Shown in pieces: positions 18,624 through 27,360 of a DNA stretch of 64,000 nt. The DNA comes from Mycobacterium noviomagense (lineage in GTDB: Bacteria > Actinomycetota > Actinomycetes > Mycobacteriales > Mycobacteriaceae), in the NCBI RefSeq assembly GCF_010731635.1, contig NZ_AP022583.1, positions 1,860,001 through 1,924,000 of the forward strand. Reading direction: 5' to 3'. The stretch's first letter is position 1. The number at the start of each line of letters is the position of its first letter. A model generated the notes under the pieces. That model saw only the letters and a program-made list of their open reading frames with translations, was not told the DNA's origin and did no database searches. The translations under genes were made by a program, and so were the position numbers.

Positions 18624-19289
18624 TCAGCGCTGCCGGATGACGACCTCGTGGACGTGACCGTCCGGTGGCGTGTTGACGACGTGGGCGACCACCCCGGCGA
18701 CGGTTTCGGGCCGCAGGAACTGAGCCGGGTTGTATTCGCCGCCTTCGAAGACGACCAGCTCGCGTTGCATCTTCGTATCGACCCGGCCCGGATAGACCGT
18801 GGTGACCCGCAGCCCGGTCTCGTCGTCGCGCAACGAGTCGGCGAACGCGCGCAGCGCGAACTTGCTGGCGGAATAGGAGGCCATACCCGGTGACACTTTG
18901 CGGCCCGACCCCGAATTGACGAATACCACCTGGCCGCTTGCCCGCCGCAGCGCCGGCAGCAAAGCGAGTGTGAGTGCGACTGCGCCAAAGACGTTGACGT
19001 CGAAGGTAGCCCGCCAGTCCTCGATCTTGGAATCACCGACATGAGCCGGTATCGACACGCCGGCGTTGTGCACCAACACATCAAGCTCGCTGAGGTCGGG
19101 CGTCGAGTTCTGGATTGCGTTGGTGTCCGCCAGATCGACCCCCCACACGGTGGCCTGCAATCGCTGCGCAACAGCGTCCAGCCGGTCTGAGGGCCGGCCG
19201 GCTAACAGCAGGGTATGTGTTTGGGCCAGCGCTTCGGCGATAGCCGAGCCGATACCGCCGCTTGCGCCCGTGATCAGTGCAGTGGCCAT
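18624..19289 (-). CDS. Short-chain dehydrogenase/reductase
   Basis: 221 residues from ATG 19289. It has the Rossmann glycine motif TGASGGIGSA at residues 7-16, the VLVHNAGVSIP segment, and the catalytic pair YSASK with the upstream serine in VNSGSGRKVSPG. It is a classical SDR using NAD(P)H on an unknown carbonyl or alcohol. It is convergent with leuS and lies between leuS and a MarR gene. I do not remember an SDR at this place in Mtb, so it may be a lineage-specific insertion or a loss in Mtb. Strong coding character, no damage seen. Confidence 0.9.
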   Translation of the reverse strand: MATALITGASGGIGSAIAEALAQTHTLLLAGRPSDRLDAVAQRLQATVWGVDLADTNAIQNSTPDLSELDVLVHNAGVSIPAHVGDSKIEDWRATFDVNVFGAVALTLALLPALRRASGQVVFVNSGSGRKVSPGMASYSASKFALRAFADSLRDDETGLRVTTVYPGRVDTKMQRELVVFEGGEYNPAQFLRPETVAGVVAHVVNTPPDGHVHEVVIRQR

Positions 19290-19445
19290 GCCAGCCAGCT
19301 TAAGCCGAGCTGATCCACCCGCGACAGCACAGCCCCCAAAAACAGTGCTGGTGAAAGATTGCCATTGGCAAGGAATTACGAACCGACGGCGAAACGTACG
19401 CCATAGCAACGAAACGAAAGCTCTTGAGAAAGCGGCGATTCAGGG

Positions 19446-19931
19446 CTATTCGGGAGCAGCCGTCGCGGCACTGACGGCCTCGCTGGCCAGCCGCTCCAAC
19501 GGAGCCAGCGCTTTGGTCAGCGTGTCCAGATCCGACTCGCTGAGCTGGCTGAGCATCGCGGCCAGTGCGGCATGGCGGTTGGCCAGCGACTCACGGTGAA
19601 CAGCCAATCCGCGCGGCGTGATGTCGACCAGCACAGCGCGCAGGTCCGAGGGATCGCGCGAGCGCTTGACCAGTCCCAGCTTCTCCAGCCGGCGGATCGC
19701 CACTGTCGTGGTAGGGGTGCGTACCCGTTCATGCGCGGCCAGGTCGGTCATCCGGATCGGGCCGCGATCAAGCAATGTCACCAAGATCGACAATTGCGCG
19801 AGCGTCAAATCGCCAGTGGTGGACATATTCGGATCGCCGCGGCGCAGGATTGAAAAGAGTTTGGACAGCGCGCGGTGTAGACCCTCGGCCAGCTCCGTCA
19901 GTTCCGGTGCGCTGGCTTCACGTTCTGCCAT
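19446..19931 (-). CDS. MarR family transcriptional regulator, Rv0042c-like
   Basis: 161 residues from ATG 19931. The winged helix-turn-helix spans about residues 40-115: TLAQLSILVTLLDRGPIRMT, then RTPTTTVAIRRLEKLGLVKR, with the wing SRDPSDLRAVLVDITPRG. Long helices at both ends form the dimer interface. The open frame extends to 20069, but that part overlaps the end of the ABC ATPase gene and looks non-coding. It lies 55 bp after the ATPase on the same strand, so it may report on or control that transporter. The ligand is unknown. Confidence 0.88.
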   Translation of the reverse strand: MAEREASAPELTELAEGLHRALSKLFSILRRGDPNMSTTGDLTLAQLSILVTLLDRGPIRMTDLAAHERVRTPTTTVAIRRLEKLGLVKRSRDPSDLRAVLVDITPRGLAVHRESLANRHAALAAMLSQLSESDLDTLTKALAPLERLASEAVSAATAAPE

Positions 19932-19986
19932 AATTCGCCAGTCTAACCTAACGGGACATTCGCAGACCGAAAAATCGTTTTCATCG

Positions 19987-20736
19987 TCAAAGTACTTGGG
20001 ACAAGAATCGCTGCAATCGATCGGTTTCGGCGGCGTCGAATATTTTCGCCGGCGGCCCGGATTCCACAACTTTGCCGTGGTCCATGAAAACGACGGTGTC
20101 CGAAGCCGACCGGGCGAAGCCCATTTCGTGGGTTACGACAACCATCGTCATACCCTCGGCACCCAGATCGGCGATCAGAGCCAACACGTCCTTGACCATC
20201 TCGGGGTCCAGCGCTGAGGTCGCCTCGTCGAAGAACATCACCTGCGGCGCCATCGCCAGCGCACGTGCGATCGCGACCCGTTGCTGCTGCCCGCCCGACA
20301 GCGTGCCCGGCCGAGCATCCGCCTTGTGTCGCAGGCCGACCCGGTCCAGCTGCGCCAGGGCCAGCTTGCGGGCGGCGTCCGCCGACAGCCGCTGCAGCTT
20401 GCGCGGGGCCAGCATGACGTTGTCGAGCACGCTGCGGTGGGGGAACAGGTTGAATTGCTGGAACACCATGCCGATGCGCTGCCGCAACCGATCCGGGTTG
20501 TCACGCAGCACCGACCGGCCGTCGAGCAGGATGTCGCCGCGGTCGGGTTCGTACAACCGGTTCAGGGTGCGCAGTAACGTCGACTTGCCAGAACCCGACG
20601 GTCCGATCACCGCCACCGTGGTGCCCGCCGGCACGTCGATGTCCACGCCGCGCAACACGGTGTTCGGGCCGAAGGAAAGGTGAATATCCTTGCCCGCCAA
20701 CGAGACTGGCTTGCGACGTTCGATCTGCTCCGTCAC
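19987..20736 (-). CDS. Polar amino-acid ABC transporter ATP-binding protein (GlnQ/HisP type)
   Basis: 249 residues. Walker A is GPSGSGKST (about 44-52), the Q-loop is MVFQQFNLFPHRSVLDNVML, the ABC signature LSGGQQQRVAIARALAMAP, Walker B VMFFDEATSALDPE, and the switch histidine lies in VVVTHEMGFAR. These are typical of the polar amino-acid uptake family. Its start overlaps the stop of the fused binding-protein/permease gene by 4 bp, so the two are translated together. It powers import across the inner membrane, with the substrate probably an amino acid or an analogue. Confidence 0.93.
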   Translation of the reverse strand: MTEQIERRKPVSLAGKDIHLSFGPNTVLRGVDIDVPAGTTVAVIGPSGSGKSTLLRTLNRLYEPDRGDILLDGRSVLRDNPDRLRQRIGMVFQQFNLFPHRSVLDNVMLAPRKLQRLSADAARKLALAQLDRVGLRHKADARPGTLSGGQQQRVAIARALAMAPQVMFFDEATSALDPEMVKDVLALIADLGAEGMTMVVVTHEMGFARSASDTVVFMDHGKVVESGPPAKIFDAAETDRLQRFLSQVL

Positions 20737-22535
20737 GTCATCTCCTGCGCGGATACCGAGCTCGGGTCCAGTGGGTCCTGCGGTTCGGCGACAACGCGAC
20801 CGCGGCGAAGCCGGGCGTCGATCACGTTCACCAGGTGAGTCAGCGGGATGGTTAGCGCCAGATAGAAAATGCCGGCGGCCACCAGTGGGGACAGGCTGCC
20901 GGTCTGGGCGTTGATGTCGCGGCCGACCTGGAACAGTTCACGTTGTCCGGCGATCAGCCCGAGGAAGTACACCAGCGCGGAGCCCTTCAGCAAGGCGATG
21001 AACTGGTTCACCAGCGCTGGCAGCACCCGCCGGATGCCTTGCGGGATTACCACCAATCGCATCGCAGCGGGATAGCTGAACCCCAGCGCACGCGATGCCT
21101 CCAGCTGACCGGTATCCACGCTTTGGATGCCGGAGCGGAAGATCTCACCGACATAGGCTGCGGCGGTCAGCCCGAGCGCGGCGATACCCAGCGGGTAGGG
21201 GTTGTTGTTGGTCAGCCCACCCACCAGCGGCCCGACGCCGAGCCCGATGAGCAGGATGATCAGCACCTCGGGCAATCCCCGGAAGATGTCGGTATAGACG
21301 CGCGCCGGCCAGCGCAACCAGCGCAACCCGGAAATCCCGGCCACCGCCAGCATCATCCCGATGACCAACCCGATCAGGCTGGCGCTGACCGTCAGGATCA
21401 GCGTGTTGGGCAACCCGGTTTTCAGCAGCACCGGGATCGCCTGCTTGTACAGACTCCAGTCGAGGAAGGAGTCGCGAAGCTGGGCAAGCGTGGATTTGGC
21501 GGCGACGGGCTCCTCGACGGCCCGGTGGTGGCGCGCGGCGATCGCCGCGAACGGCGGCAGGTGGGGTTCCGGCGCGGCCTTGGAGCCGGGTTTCCAGCCG
21601 GGCGGCAGCGGCCGGGGAACCCAGTCGGAATACAGCCGCGACCAGGTGCCGTCCGCGATTACTGCGTCCAGCCCGGAGTTCAAGGCCGCGATGAGTGGCC
21701 GGTTGTCCTTGGCGACCGCGTACGCCTCGAAATCACCGGGGCTGAAGGTGTGCGCGACGATGGCGGCCGGGTCGCCGGGGCGCACGGTGTTCAGTGCCTC
21801 CATCGCCGGCGCCACCCACGCGTCGACCTGGCGGGTCTTCAGGCTGGCGTACAGGGTGGTGAAGTCGGGGAACTTCACCGGTTGCAGATGCAACGTGTCG
21901 ACGACGTACGCCTCTTGCACCGTGCCCTGGACGACGCCGATGCGCTGTCCGGATTTGAGGTCGTCGAATCCGCTGATCGGTGAGCCGATCGGGACGACCA
22001 GTGACATGTAGCCGAAGTTGTAGCCGTTGGTGAAGCCGACGGTGCGCCGCCGGGCGTCGGTGGCGGCGATCGATGCCGAGCCGACGTCGAAGCGCCCCGA
22101 GGCCACCTGGGCGAGCATGCCGAAGAAGTCGGTGCCGACGAAGTTGAGCTTGAGGCCCAGCTTGCGCGCGATGGCGCGAAGCAGTTCGTTGTCGAAACCG
22201 GTAAACCGACCGGCGGGGTCGATGCAGGTGTCAGGCGGGCTTTCGGACAACGTCCCGACCGTGAGGGTGCCGGGTGTCTTCAGCCCCAGCGCGGTGATGT
22301 CAACCGAGCTCAACGGCTCGACGTCGGCAGTCGTGTACCTGTCTTCGCGGGAACGCTTGGCGGTGGCCAGTTTGCGCGGCAACGCGATTGCGCTGTCGGT
22401 GCCGGCTGGGGCGCAATTGTTGGTGTCGGCTGCCGCCGGTGGGGCCGATCCGAGGCCGGCCACCAACAGCACCGCGATGCTCAGCGCCAGCACCCGCGCG
22501 ACACATCGCCCGCGCTGGCCGAAGTTCATGCTCAT
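20733..22535 (-). CDS. Fused solute-binding protein and permease of an amino-acid ABC importer
   Basis: 600 residues from ATG 22535. A signal sequence (VLALSIAVLLVAGLGSAPPA) is followed by a type 2 periplasmic binding domain at about residues 75-310 (TLTVGTLSESPPD, GRFDVGSASIAATDARRRTV). From about 365 a HisM/GlnP-type permease follows (LLKTGLPNTLILTVSASLIG), including the EAA-like cytoplasmic loop SRALGFSYPAAMRLVVIPQG. Fusing receptor and channel ties one binding domain to each permease subunit, as in GlnP of lactic acid bacteria. Upstream in-frame codons to 22622 look non-native. It forms an operon with the ATPase (ATGA overlap). Substrate is not determined. Confidence 0.92.
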   Translation of the reverse strand: MSMNFGQRGRCVARVLALSIAVLLVAGLGSAPPAAADTNNCAPAGTDSAIALPRKLATAKRSREDRYTTADVEPLSSVDITALGLKTPGTLTVGTLSESPPDTCIDPAGRFTGFDNELLRAIARKLGLKLNFVGTDFFGMLAQVASGRFDVGSASIAATDARRRTVGFTNGYNFGYMSLVVPIGSPISGFDDLKSGQRIGVVQGTVQEAYVVDTLHLQPVKFPDFTTLYASLKTRQVDAWVAPAMEALNTVRPGDPAAIVAHTFSPGDFEAYAVAKDNRPLIAALNSGLDAVIADGTWSRLYSDWVPRPLPPGWKPGSKAAPEPHLPPFAAIAARHHRAVEEPVAAKSTLAQLRDSFLDWSLYKQAIPVLLKTGLPNTLILTVSASLIGLVIGMMLAVAGISGLRWLRWPARVYTDIFRGLPEVLIILLIGLGVGPLVGGLTNNNPYPLGIAALGLTAAAYVGEIFRSGIQSVDTGQLEASRALGFSYPAAMRLVVIPQGIRRVLPALVNQFIALLKGSALVYFLGLIAGQRELFQVGRDINAQTGSLSPLVAAGIFYLALTIPLTHLVNVIDARLRRGRVVAEPQDPLDPSSVSAQEMT

Positions 22536-22584
22536 ACCCGAAACGTATCGGCCGCTGCACCGCTCGGCCACGACCGGCGCGTCG

Positions 22585-23280
22585 TCACAACGCGACTGGG
22601 TGAGGAGAACCGGCGCCGGCACCGTTGGAAGGCCCGAACACCCTGCGCCGAACCAACTCGGCCAGCATGACGCGGCACATCACATCGGCGCGGCCGACGC
22701 ACGCGGCGCGTGCCGCATCCGGATCACGCCGGTGGATGGCCGCGGTCTCGTCTTCGTAAAAGGGCAACAGCTCGTCGCGGCCGTTCTGGTAGGTGGCCCA
22801 GAACACCCGCGGGATCAAGGTCTGGGTGGCCCGGATTGCGGCATGCAGCCGCGGCCCGGCGTATTCGTCGTTGACGGTGCGCCGGTACTGCGCCGCAACG
22901 TCGAGGAAAGCGCGTGATTCTTTGGAGGCCCGCAGGGCTCGCAGCAGGGCGTCGAGTTGACCGAGAACTCTCGGCGTCGGGTTGGCGGCCGCGCGCGCGG
23001 AGGCAATTCCGTTGAGCATCCCGTAGAGCTCATGGTGCTCGGCGACGGTGTCCTCGTCGAACCGCTCGATGAATGCGCCGCGGTGATACCGGGTGGACAC
23101 GATGCCGTCGTGTTCAAGCTGGACGAGTGCCTCTTGGATGGGGACGCGGCTGATCCCGAGGTCCTTGGCGATCTCGTTGCGGTCGACGCGGTCGCCGGTG
23201 CGCAGCTTGCCGGTCAGCACAAGGTTGAGGATGTGGGAGACGACCAGGTCTTTTTCCTTGACCCCGTACTTCTTCGGCAT
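22585..23280 (-). CDS. GntR family transcriptional regulator (FadR/FCD type), Rv0043c-like
   Basis: 231 residues. The winged helix-turn-helix at residues about 10-75 shows [20 protein letters not shown] and [19 protein letters not shown], and a C-terminal all-helical FCD ligand domain follows ([18 protein letters not shown] onward). Conserved histidines and acidic residues there commonly bind a metal and an acid ligand. It ends about 50 bp upstream of the ABC operon on the same strand, making that operon a candidate target. Close to Mtb Rv0043c in position. The ligand is unknown. Confidence 0.9.
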   Translation of the reverse strand: MPKKYGVKEKDLVVSHILNLVLTGKLRTGDRVDRNEIAKDLGISRVPIQEALVQLEHDGIVSTRYHRGAFIERFDEDTVAEHHELYGMLNGIASARAAANPTPRVLGQLDALLRALRASKESRAFLDVAAQYRRTVNDEYAGPRLHAAIRATQTLIPRVFWATYQNGRDELLPFYEDETAAIHRRDPDAARAACVGRADVMCRVMLAELVRRRVFGPSNGAGAGSPHPVAL

Positions 23281-23365
23281 CGGCGTCTCCCGGCTTGCCC
23301 AGTAGATACGCGCTGTAGCTTCTCATGGGCCACACGTTTGCGGCCCCTTTCGCCCGATGGCGTCG

Positions 23366-24163
23366 CTACCGGCTGTCGCGCCACCGGCACAACGTCTCGG
23401 CAGCACTCAAGTCGTAGTCGGGACCGGAAGAGCCGACCGTCAGCAGTGTCACGCCTAGGCCGGTGAGAGCATCCGCTTCGGCGATCAGCGCGTCCCCGCC
23501 GCGGGCGCCGGTCTCGCCGCCGACGGCCGCCGAGCGTTCGATGTCGTCGGGATTGCGGCCGACGGCGGCACAGTGGTCGGCCAGCACGGCCGCCTTGGCC
23601 GGGTAGGTGTCGCGGGTGGCGAAGCTGTGCCACATGTCGGCGTATTCGGCGACGAGCCGCAACGTCTTTTTCTCGCCTTGCCCGCCGATGAGGATCGGGA
23701 TATCGCGACTAGGCGCCGGATTAAGTTTGGCCAGACGGGATTTGATCCTGGGCAGCGCCGCGCCCAGGTCGTCGAGCCGACTAGCCGCGGTGCCGAATTC
23801 GTAGCCGTACTCGTCGTAGTCCTTCTTCTTCCAGCCCGACCCGATGCCGAGAACCAAGCGGCCGTCGCTGATGTGGTCCACGGTGCGGGCCATGTCGGCC
23901 AGCAGCTCCGGATTGCGGTAGGAGTTGCAGGTCACCAGTGCACCGATTTCGATGCGCGACGTCTGCTCGGCCCAGGCGCCCAGCATGGTCCAGCATTCGA
24001 AGTGCGCGCCGTCAGGGTCGCCGTAGAGCGGGAAGAAGTGATCCCAGTTGAACGCGATGTCCACGCCGATGTCCTCACAGCGGCGGACCGCGTCGCGGAT
24101 GATGCGGTATTGGGCAGCGTGCTGCGGCTGCAGTTGCACGCCGATGCGGACGGGACGAGTCAT
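23366..24163 (-). CDS. F420-dependent LLM-class oxidoreductase, Rv0044c-like
   Basis: 265 residues with the luciferase-like monooxygenase TIM-barrel pattern: VRIGVQLQPQHAAQYRIIRD at the start, FNWDHFFPLYGDPDGAHFE, then LVLGIGSGWKKKDYDEYGYE, which forms part of the F420/flavin pocket. F420 use is inferred from its resemblance to mycobacterial F420 enzymes of this length. The substrate is unknown. It starts 9 bp after the stop of the hydrolase gene on the same strand, so Rv0045c-like and Rv0044c-like genes are probably one transcript. Confidence 0.88.
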   Translation of the reverse strand: MTRPVRIGVQLQPQHAAQYRIIRDAVRRCEDIGVDIAFNWDHFFPLYGDPDGAHFECWTMLGAWAEQTSRIEIGALVTCNSYRNPELLADMARTVDHISDGRLVLGIGSGWKKKDYDEYGYEFGTAASRLDDLGAALPRIKSRLAKLNPAPSRDIPILIGGQGEKKTLRLVAEYADMWHSFATRDTYPAKAAVLADHCAAVGRNPDDIERSAAVGGETGARGGDALIAEADALTGLGVTLLTVGSSGPDYDLSAAETLCRWRDSR

Positions 24164-24172
24164 AGCACCACG

Positions 24173-25072
24173 TTAGCGGCTGAGCACTCCGCGCAGAATC
24201 TCGACCAAAACGAGCGGCTGGTCGCTTTGTACCGAGTGCCCGGAGTTCTCGACCACGTGTACGCCACGGAAATCCCTTGCGCGCTGGGCCAACTCGTCGG
24301 CGTCCTCGTCGGTGACGAAATCCGACTTGCCGCCGCGCACCAACGTGATGGGCGCGGAGGTGGCGGCCAGGTCGTCCCATAGTCCGGCGAAGTCGGGCAT
24401 GGTGTGCATATTGTCGTAGCGCCACGTCCAGCGCCCATCATCGAGGCGACGGGAATTGTGAAATACGCCGCGGCGCAAAGACCTTCGATCACGGTGCGGC
24501 GCCGCTGCGGTGGTGACCTCCAGCATGGCCGCGAAGCTGGGGAATTCCCGCTGGCCGTGCACCAGGGCGACCGTGCCCTGCTGCTCGTCGGTCAGCTCGG
24601 CGTGCCGCTGCAACGCCGACGGGGTCACGTCGACCAGGACCAGTTCTCGTACCAGGTCGGGTGCCGCCGCGCCCAGCGCTATCGCGGTGAGCCCACCCAG
24701 CGACATGCCCACCACCAGCTCGGCGTCTGCAGCGAGCTGGCGCAGCACGGGCGCCAGGGTGGCGGCGTTGTGCCGCGGTGAGTAGTCGCCGTCGTCACGC
24801 CAGGCCGAATGGCCGTGTCCGGGCAGGTCGACCGCCAGCGCCGGCTCGCCCAAGCCGACGATGACGGTGTCCCACGTGTGCGCGTTCTGCCCGCCGCCGT
24901 GCAGGAACACGATCCGTGGCGGGCGCTCGCCCCAGCGCAGCGCGCTGATCGCGCCGACGTCGACGCGCTCTACGCTCGGCAGGGGTCCGTCCACGCCGGC
25001 CTGTTCGGCGTTTTCGGCGAGCAACGCGAATTCCGGCAGCGCCGCCAATTCGTCGTCGGACAGTTCGGTCAC
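24173..25072 (-). CDS. Alpha/beta-hydrolase esterase, Rv0045c-like
   Basis: 299 residues. The oxyanion strand IVFLHGGGQNAHTWD is near residue 53, the nucleophile elbow GMSLGG (catalytic Ser) near 124, an acidic residue lies in the ADELAQRARD region, and the catalytic His is in VVENSGHSVQSDQP. Mtb Rv0045c is an esterase active on short acyl chains. No signal peptide, so it is cytoplasmic. It is the upstream gene of a pair with the F420 oxidoreductase. The natural substrate is not known. Confidence 0.9.
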   Translation of the reverse strand: MTELSDDELAALPEFALLAENAEQAGVDGPLPSVERVDVGAISALRWGERPPRIVFLHGGGQNAHTWDTVIVGLGEPALAVDLPGHGHSAWRDDGDYSPRHNAATLAPVLRQLAADAELVVGMSLGGLTAIALGAAAPDLVRELVLVDVTPSALQRHAELTDEQQGTVALVHGQREFPSFAAMLEVTTAAAPHRDRRSLRRGVFHNSRRLDDGRWTWRYDNMHTMPDFAGLWDDLAATSAPITLVRGGKSDFVTDEDADELAQRARDFRGVHVVENSGHSVQSDQPLVLVEILRGVLSR

Positions 25073-25185
25073 AGACTGTAGACCTTACGAGCCGCGCCGC
25101 GACTGCGGCTACCGCGCCCAAACTGCAGCCACAGCGCGCCGCGGCGCAGAAACCCCGCTGTCACCGCAGTCTCGACCTGAAGCGC

Positions 25186-26289
25186 CTACTCAGCGATGAA
25201 GTCCTCGAGTCGGGTACGCGCGACGTCGTCGGGCATCTGCTGCGGTGGGCTTTTCATCAGGTACGCCGAGGCCGCAATCACCGGTCCGCCGATGCCGCGG
25301 TCCTTGGCGATCTTGGCGGCCCGGATCGCGTCGATGATGACACCCGCCGAGTTCGGCGAGTCCCACACCTCGAGCTTGTATTCGAGGTTCAGCGGCACGT
25401 CACCGAAGGCGCGGCCTTCCAGCCGCACGTAGGCCCACTTGCGGTCGTCGAGCCAGCCGACATGGTCGGACGGGCCAATGTGCACGTCTTTGGTCTTGAA
25501 CTCCCGCTGCAGGTTCGACGTGACGGCCTGGGTCTTGGAGATCTTCTTCGACTCCAGCCGCTCGCGTTCGAGCATGTTGAGGAAGTCCATGTTGCCGCCG
25601 ACGTTGAGCTGCATCGTGCGGTCGAGCTGCACGCCGCGGTCTTCGAACAGCTTGGCCATCACGCGATGGGTGATGGTGGCGCCGATCTGGCTCTTGATGT
25701 CATCGCCGACGATCGGAACGCACGCGTCGGTGAACTTCTTGGCCCACACCGGATCCGACGCGATGAACACCGGCAGCGCGTTGACGAATGCCACACCCGC
25801 GTCGATTGCGCACTGTGCGTAGAACTTATCGGCCTCATCCGAACCCACGGGCAGGTAGGACACCAGCACATCGACCTTGGCGTCGCGCAGCACCTGCACC
25901 ACGTCGACGGGCTCGACATCGGACAGCTCGATCGTTTCGGCATAGTACTTGCCGATGCCGTCGAGGGTCGGGCCGCGCTGCACCACCACGTCGGTGGGCG
26001 GCACGTCGGCGATCTTGATGGTGTTGTTCTCGGAGGCGAAGATCGCCTCGGACAAGTCGAAACCCACCTTCTTGGCGTCGACGTCGAAAGCGGCGACGAA
26101 CTTGACGTCGCGGACGTGGTAAGGCCCGAACCGTACGTGCATCAGGCCGGGCACCGACGACGTCTCGTCAGCGTCCTGGTAATACTGAACGCCTTGCACC
26201 AGCGAGGATGCGCAGTTCCCGACGCCGACAATGGCGACTCTGATCTCTGACTGCGCCTCTGGCGCCTCTGAAAGCTGGTGCTCACTCAT
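25186..26289 (-). CDS. ino1: Inositol-1-phosphate synthase
   Basis: 367 residues, exactly the length of Mtb Ino1. The NAD-binding glycine motif [14 protein letters not shown] is near residue 20, and [17 protein letters not shown], [17 protein letters not shown] and [20 protein letters not shown] segments are the conserved active-site blocks, the last carrying catalytic lysine and metal ligands. It converts glucose-6-phosphate to inositol-1-phosphate, the first step to mycothiol and phosphatidylinositol mannosides. It lies 52 bp downstream of a PadR-type regulator on the same strand, so the pair is likely one operon. An AAGGAGA ribosome site precedes ATG 26289. Confidence 0.98.
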   Translation of the reverse strand: MSEHQLSEAPEAQSEIRVAIVGVGNCASSLVQGVQYYQDADETSSVPGLMHVRFGPYHVRDVKFVAAFDVDAKKVGFDLSEAIFASENNTIKIADVPPTDVVVQRGPTLDGIGKYYAETIELSDVEPVDVVQVLRDAKVDVLVSYLPVGSDEADKFYAQCAIDAGVAFVNALPVFIASDPVWAKKFTDACVPIVGDDIKSQIGATITHRVMAKLFEDRGVQLDRTMQLNVGGNMDFLNMLERERLESKKISKTQAVTSNLQREFKTKDVHIGPSDHVGWLDDRKWAYVRLEGRAFGDVPLNLEYKLEVWDSPNSAGVIIDAIRAAKIAKDRGIGGPVIAASAYLMKSPPQQMPDDVARTRLEDFIAE

Positions 26290-26341
26290 AAGGCGTTCTC
26301 CTTACCTCTACCTGTGGGGTTGACGTGTTGCTGGGCTGGAG

Positions 26342-26884
26342 CTAGCTCTGCTCGGCGTGACCTTGCGCCACCCGCTCAGCGGCGATGAGTTCGTTGAGCC
26401 ACTTGACTTCGCGCTCACTGGATTCCAGCCCGAGTAAGTGCAACTGGCGGGTATAGCGATCGAATGAACTGCTGGCCCGCGCCACGGCTTGACGCAGACC
26501 TTCGCGGCGTTCCTCGACTTGACGACGGCGGCCTTCCAGAATCCGCATCCGCGCCTCGGCGGGAGTGCGGTTGAAGAAGGCCAGGTGTACCCCGAAGCCG
26601 TCGTCGGTGTAGTTGTGCGGACCGGTGTCGGCCACCAGCTCCGCGAAGCGCCGCCGACCGGCGTCGGTCAGCTGATACACGCGACGGGCCCGCCGCACCG
26701 GCGTCCCGGCTGGGGCGGCGTCCTCGGCGATCAAGCCTTCGGCCTGCATCCGCCGCAACGCCGGGTACAACGAGCCGTACGAGAAGGCCCGGAAGGCGCC
26801 GAGTAGACCCGTCAGCCGCTTGCGCAACTCGTAGCCATGCATCGGGGACTCGAGCAGGAGACCGAGGATGGCCAGCTCCAGCAT
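26342..26884 (-). CDS. PadR family transcriptional regulator, Rv0047c-like
   Basis: 180 residues. The PadR winged helix is at the N-terminus: AILGLLLESPMHGYELRKRL, then FSYGSLYPALRRMQAEGLIA and the wing PVRRARRVYQLTDAGRRRF. The C-terminal Vir-type helical domain (residues about 100-175, MRILEGRRRQVEERREGLRQ) mediates dimers. A very strong ribosome site (CAAAGGAGGTG, reverse complement of 26890-26900) precedes the ATG. It is the upstream gene of ino1, so autoregulation together with control of inositol synthesis is a reasonable inference. The effector is unknown. Confidence 0.92.
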   Translation of the reverse strand: MLELAILGLLLESPMHGYELRKRLTGLLGAFRAFSYGSLYPALRRMQAEGLIAEDAAPAGTPVRRARRVYQLTDAGRRRFAELVADTGPHNYTDDGFGVHLAFFNRTPAEARMRILEGRRRQVEERREGLRQAVARASSSFDRYTRQLHLLGLESSEREVKWLNELIAAERVAQGHAEQS

Positions 26885-26922
26885 CGAGTCACCTCCTTTG
26901 CTCTGCTTATGACGACGCTTTC

Positions 26923-26963
26923 ATATCGAGGCTCAGCCTCGGGTAATACTATCGTCCCGATAT
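26923..26963 (-). promoter_or_regulatory. Candidate operator/promoter of the padR-ino1 operon
   Basis: A perfect 15-bp palindrome CGAGGCTCAGCCTCG (26927-26941) is nested inside an outer pair ATATCG (26923-26928) and CGATAT (26958-26963), about 40-80 bp upstream of the regulator's ATG. The region is AT-rich against its surroundings. PadR regulators bind palindromes of this kind upstream of their own genes, so autoregulation is inferred. Confidence 0.4.
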
Positions 26964-27026
26964 ATTTGCCACCACACCAGCTTCCGTTCGCACTGCGTTC
27001 AAGCACAGGCCGGATCCGGGCGAAGG

Positions 27027-27287
27027 TCAGGAGGGGTAGTACACCTGTTTGACCGTGCCGTCGCCGGCGAACGCGATGTAGCCGCTGCCGTAATCAGCGG
27101 AAAAAGCCGATAGCGACAATGCGTCGGGCGTGGTCGGATCGCGCGAGGGCTCCACGATCAGATACGTGGACTTGACGTCAGACTGCTTGGACAGCTCGCC
27201 GTCATTGAGCGCATCGTCGAGCGCGCGGCATGTCTGCTCCCGGTCGCTGTCTTTGGCCCGGGTTGCCGGGGTTTGCCGCGCCGCCAC
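27027..27287 (-). CDS. Truncated hypothetical protein, possible remnant of an Rv0048c-like membrane protein
   Basis: The open frame can start at GTG 27287 and gives 86 residues ending DYGSGYIAFAGDGTVKQVYY and two more. Protein-like sequence (QACNHAGCNAIVAVAARQTP) continues in frame upstream to about 27357 without a start codon, then meets a stop immediately beside the ssuD-like start at 27361. This looks like the C-terminal part of a longer secreted or membrane-anchored protein whose front has been lost. In Mtb the gene between Rv0047c and Rv0049 is Rv0048c, on this strand, about 289 residues. I could not confirm that the remnant matches it. Confidence 0.4.
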   Translation of the reverse strand: MAARQTPATRAKDSDREQTCRALDDALNDGELSKQSDVKSTYLIVEPSRDPTTPDALSLSAFSADYGSGYIAFAGDGTVKQVYYPS

Positions 27288-27360
27288 GGCGACGATCGCA
27301 TTGCAACCAGCGTGGTTGCAAGCCTGGTCGCGCGACGCCGACGCGGCATAATTAGATCAC

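Noticed and set aside
20071-21983. Plus-strand open frames opposite the ABC transporter genes
   Set aside because: Antisense shadows of clearly conserved ABC proteins.
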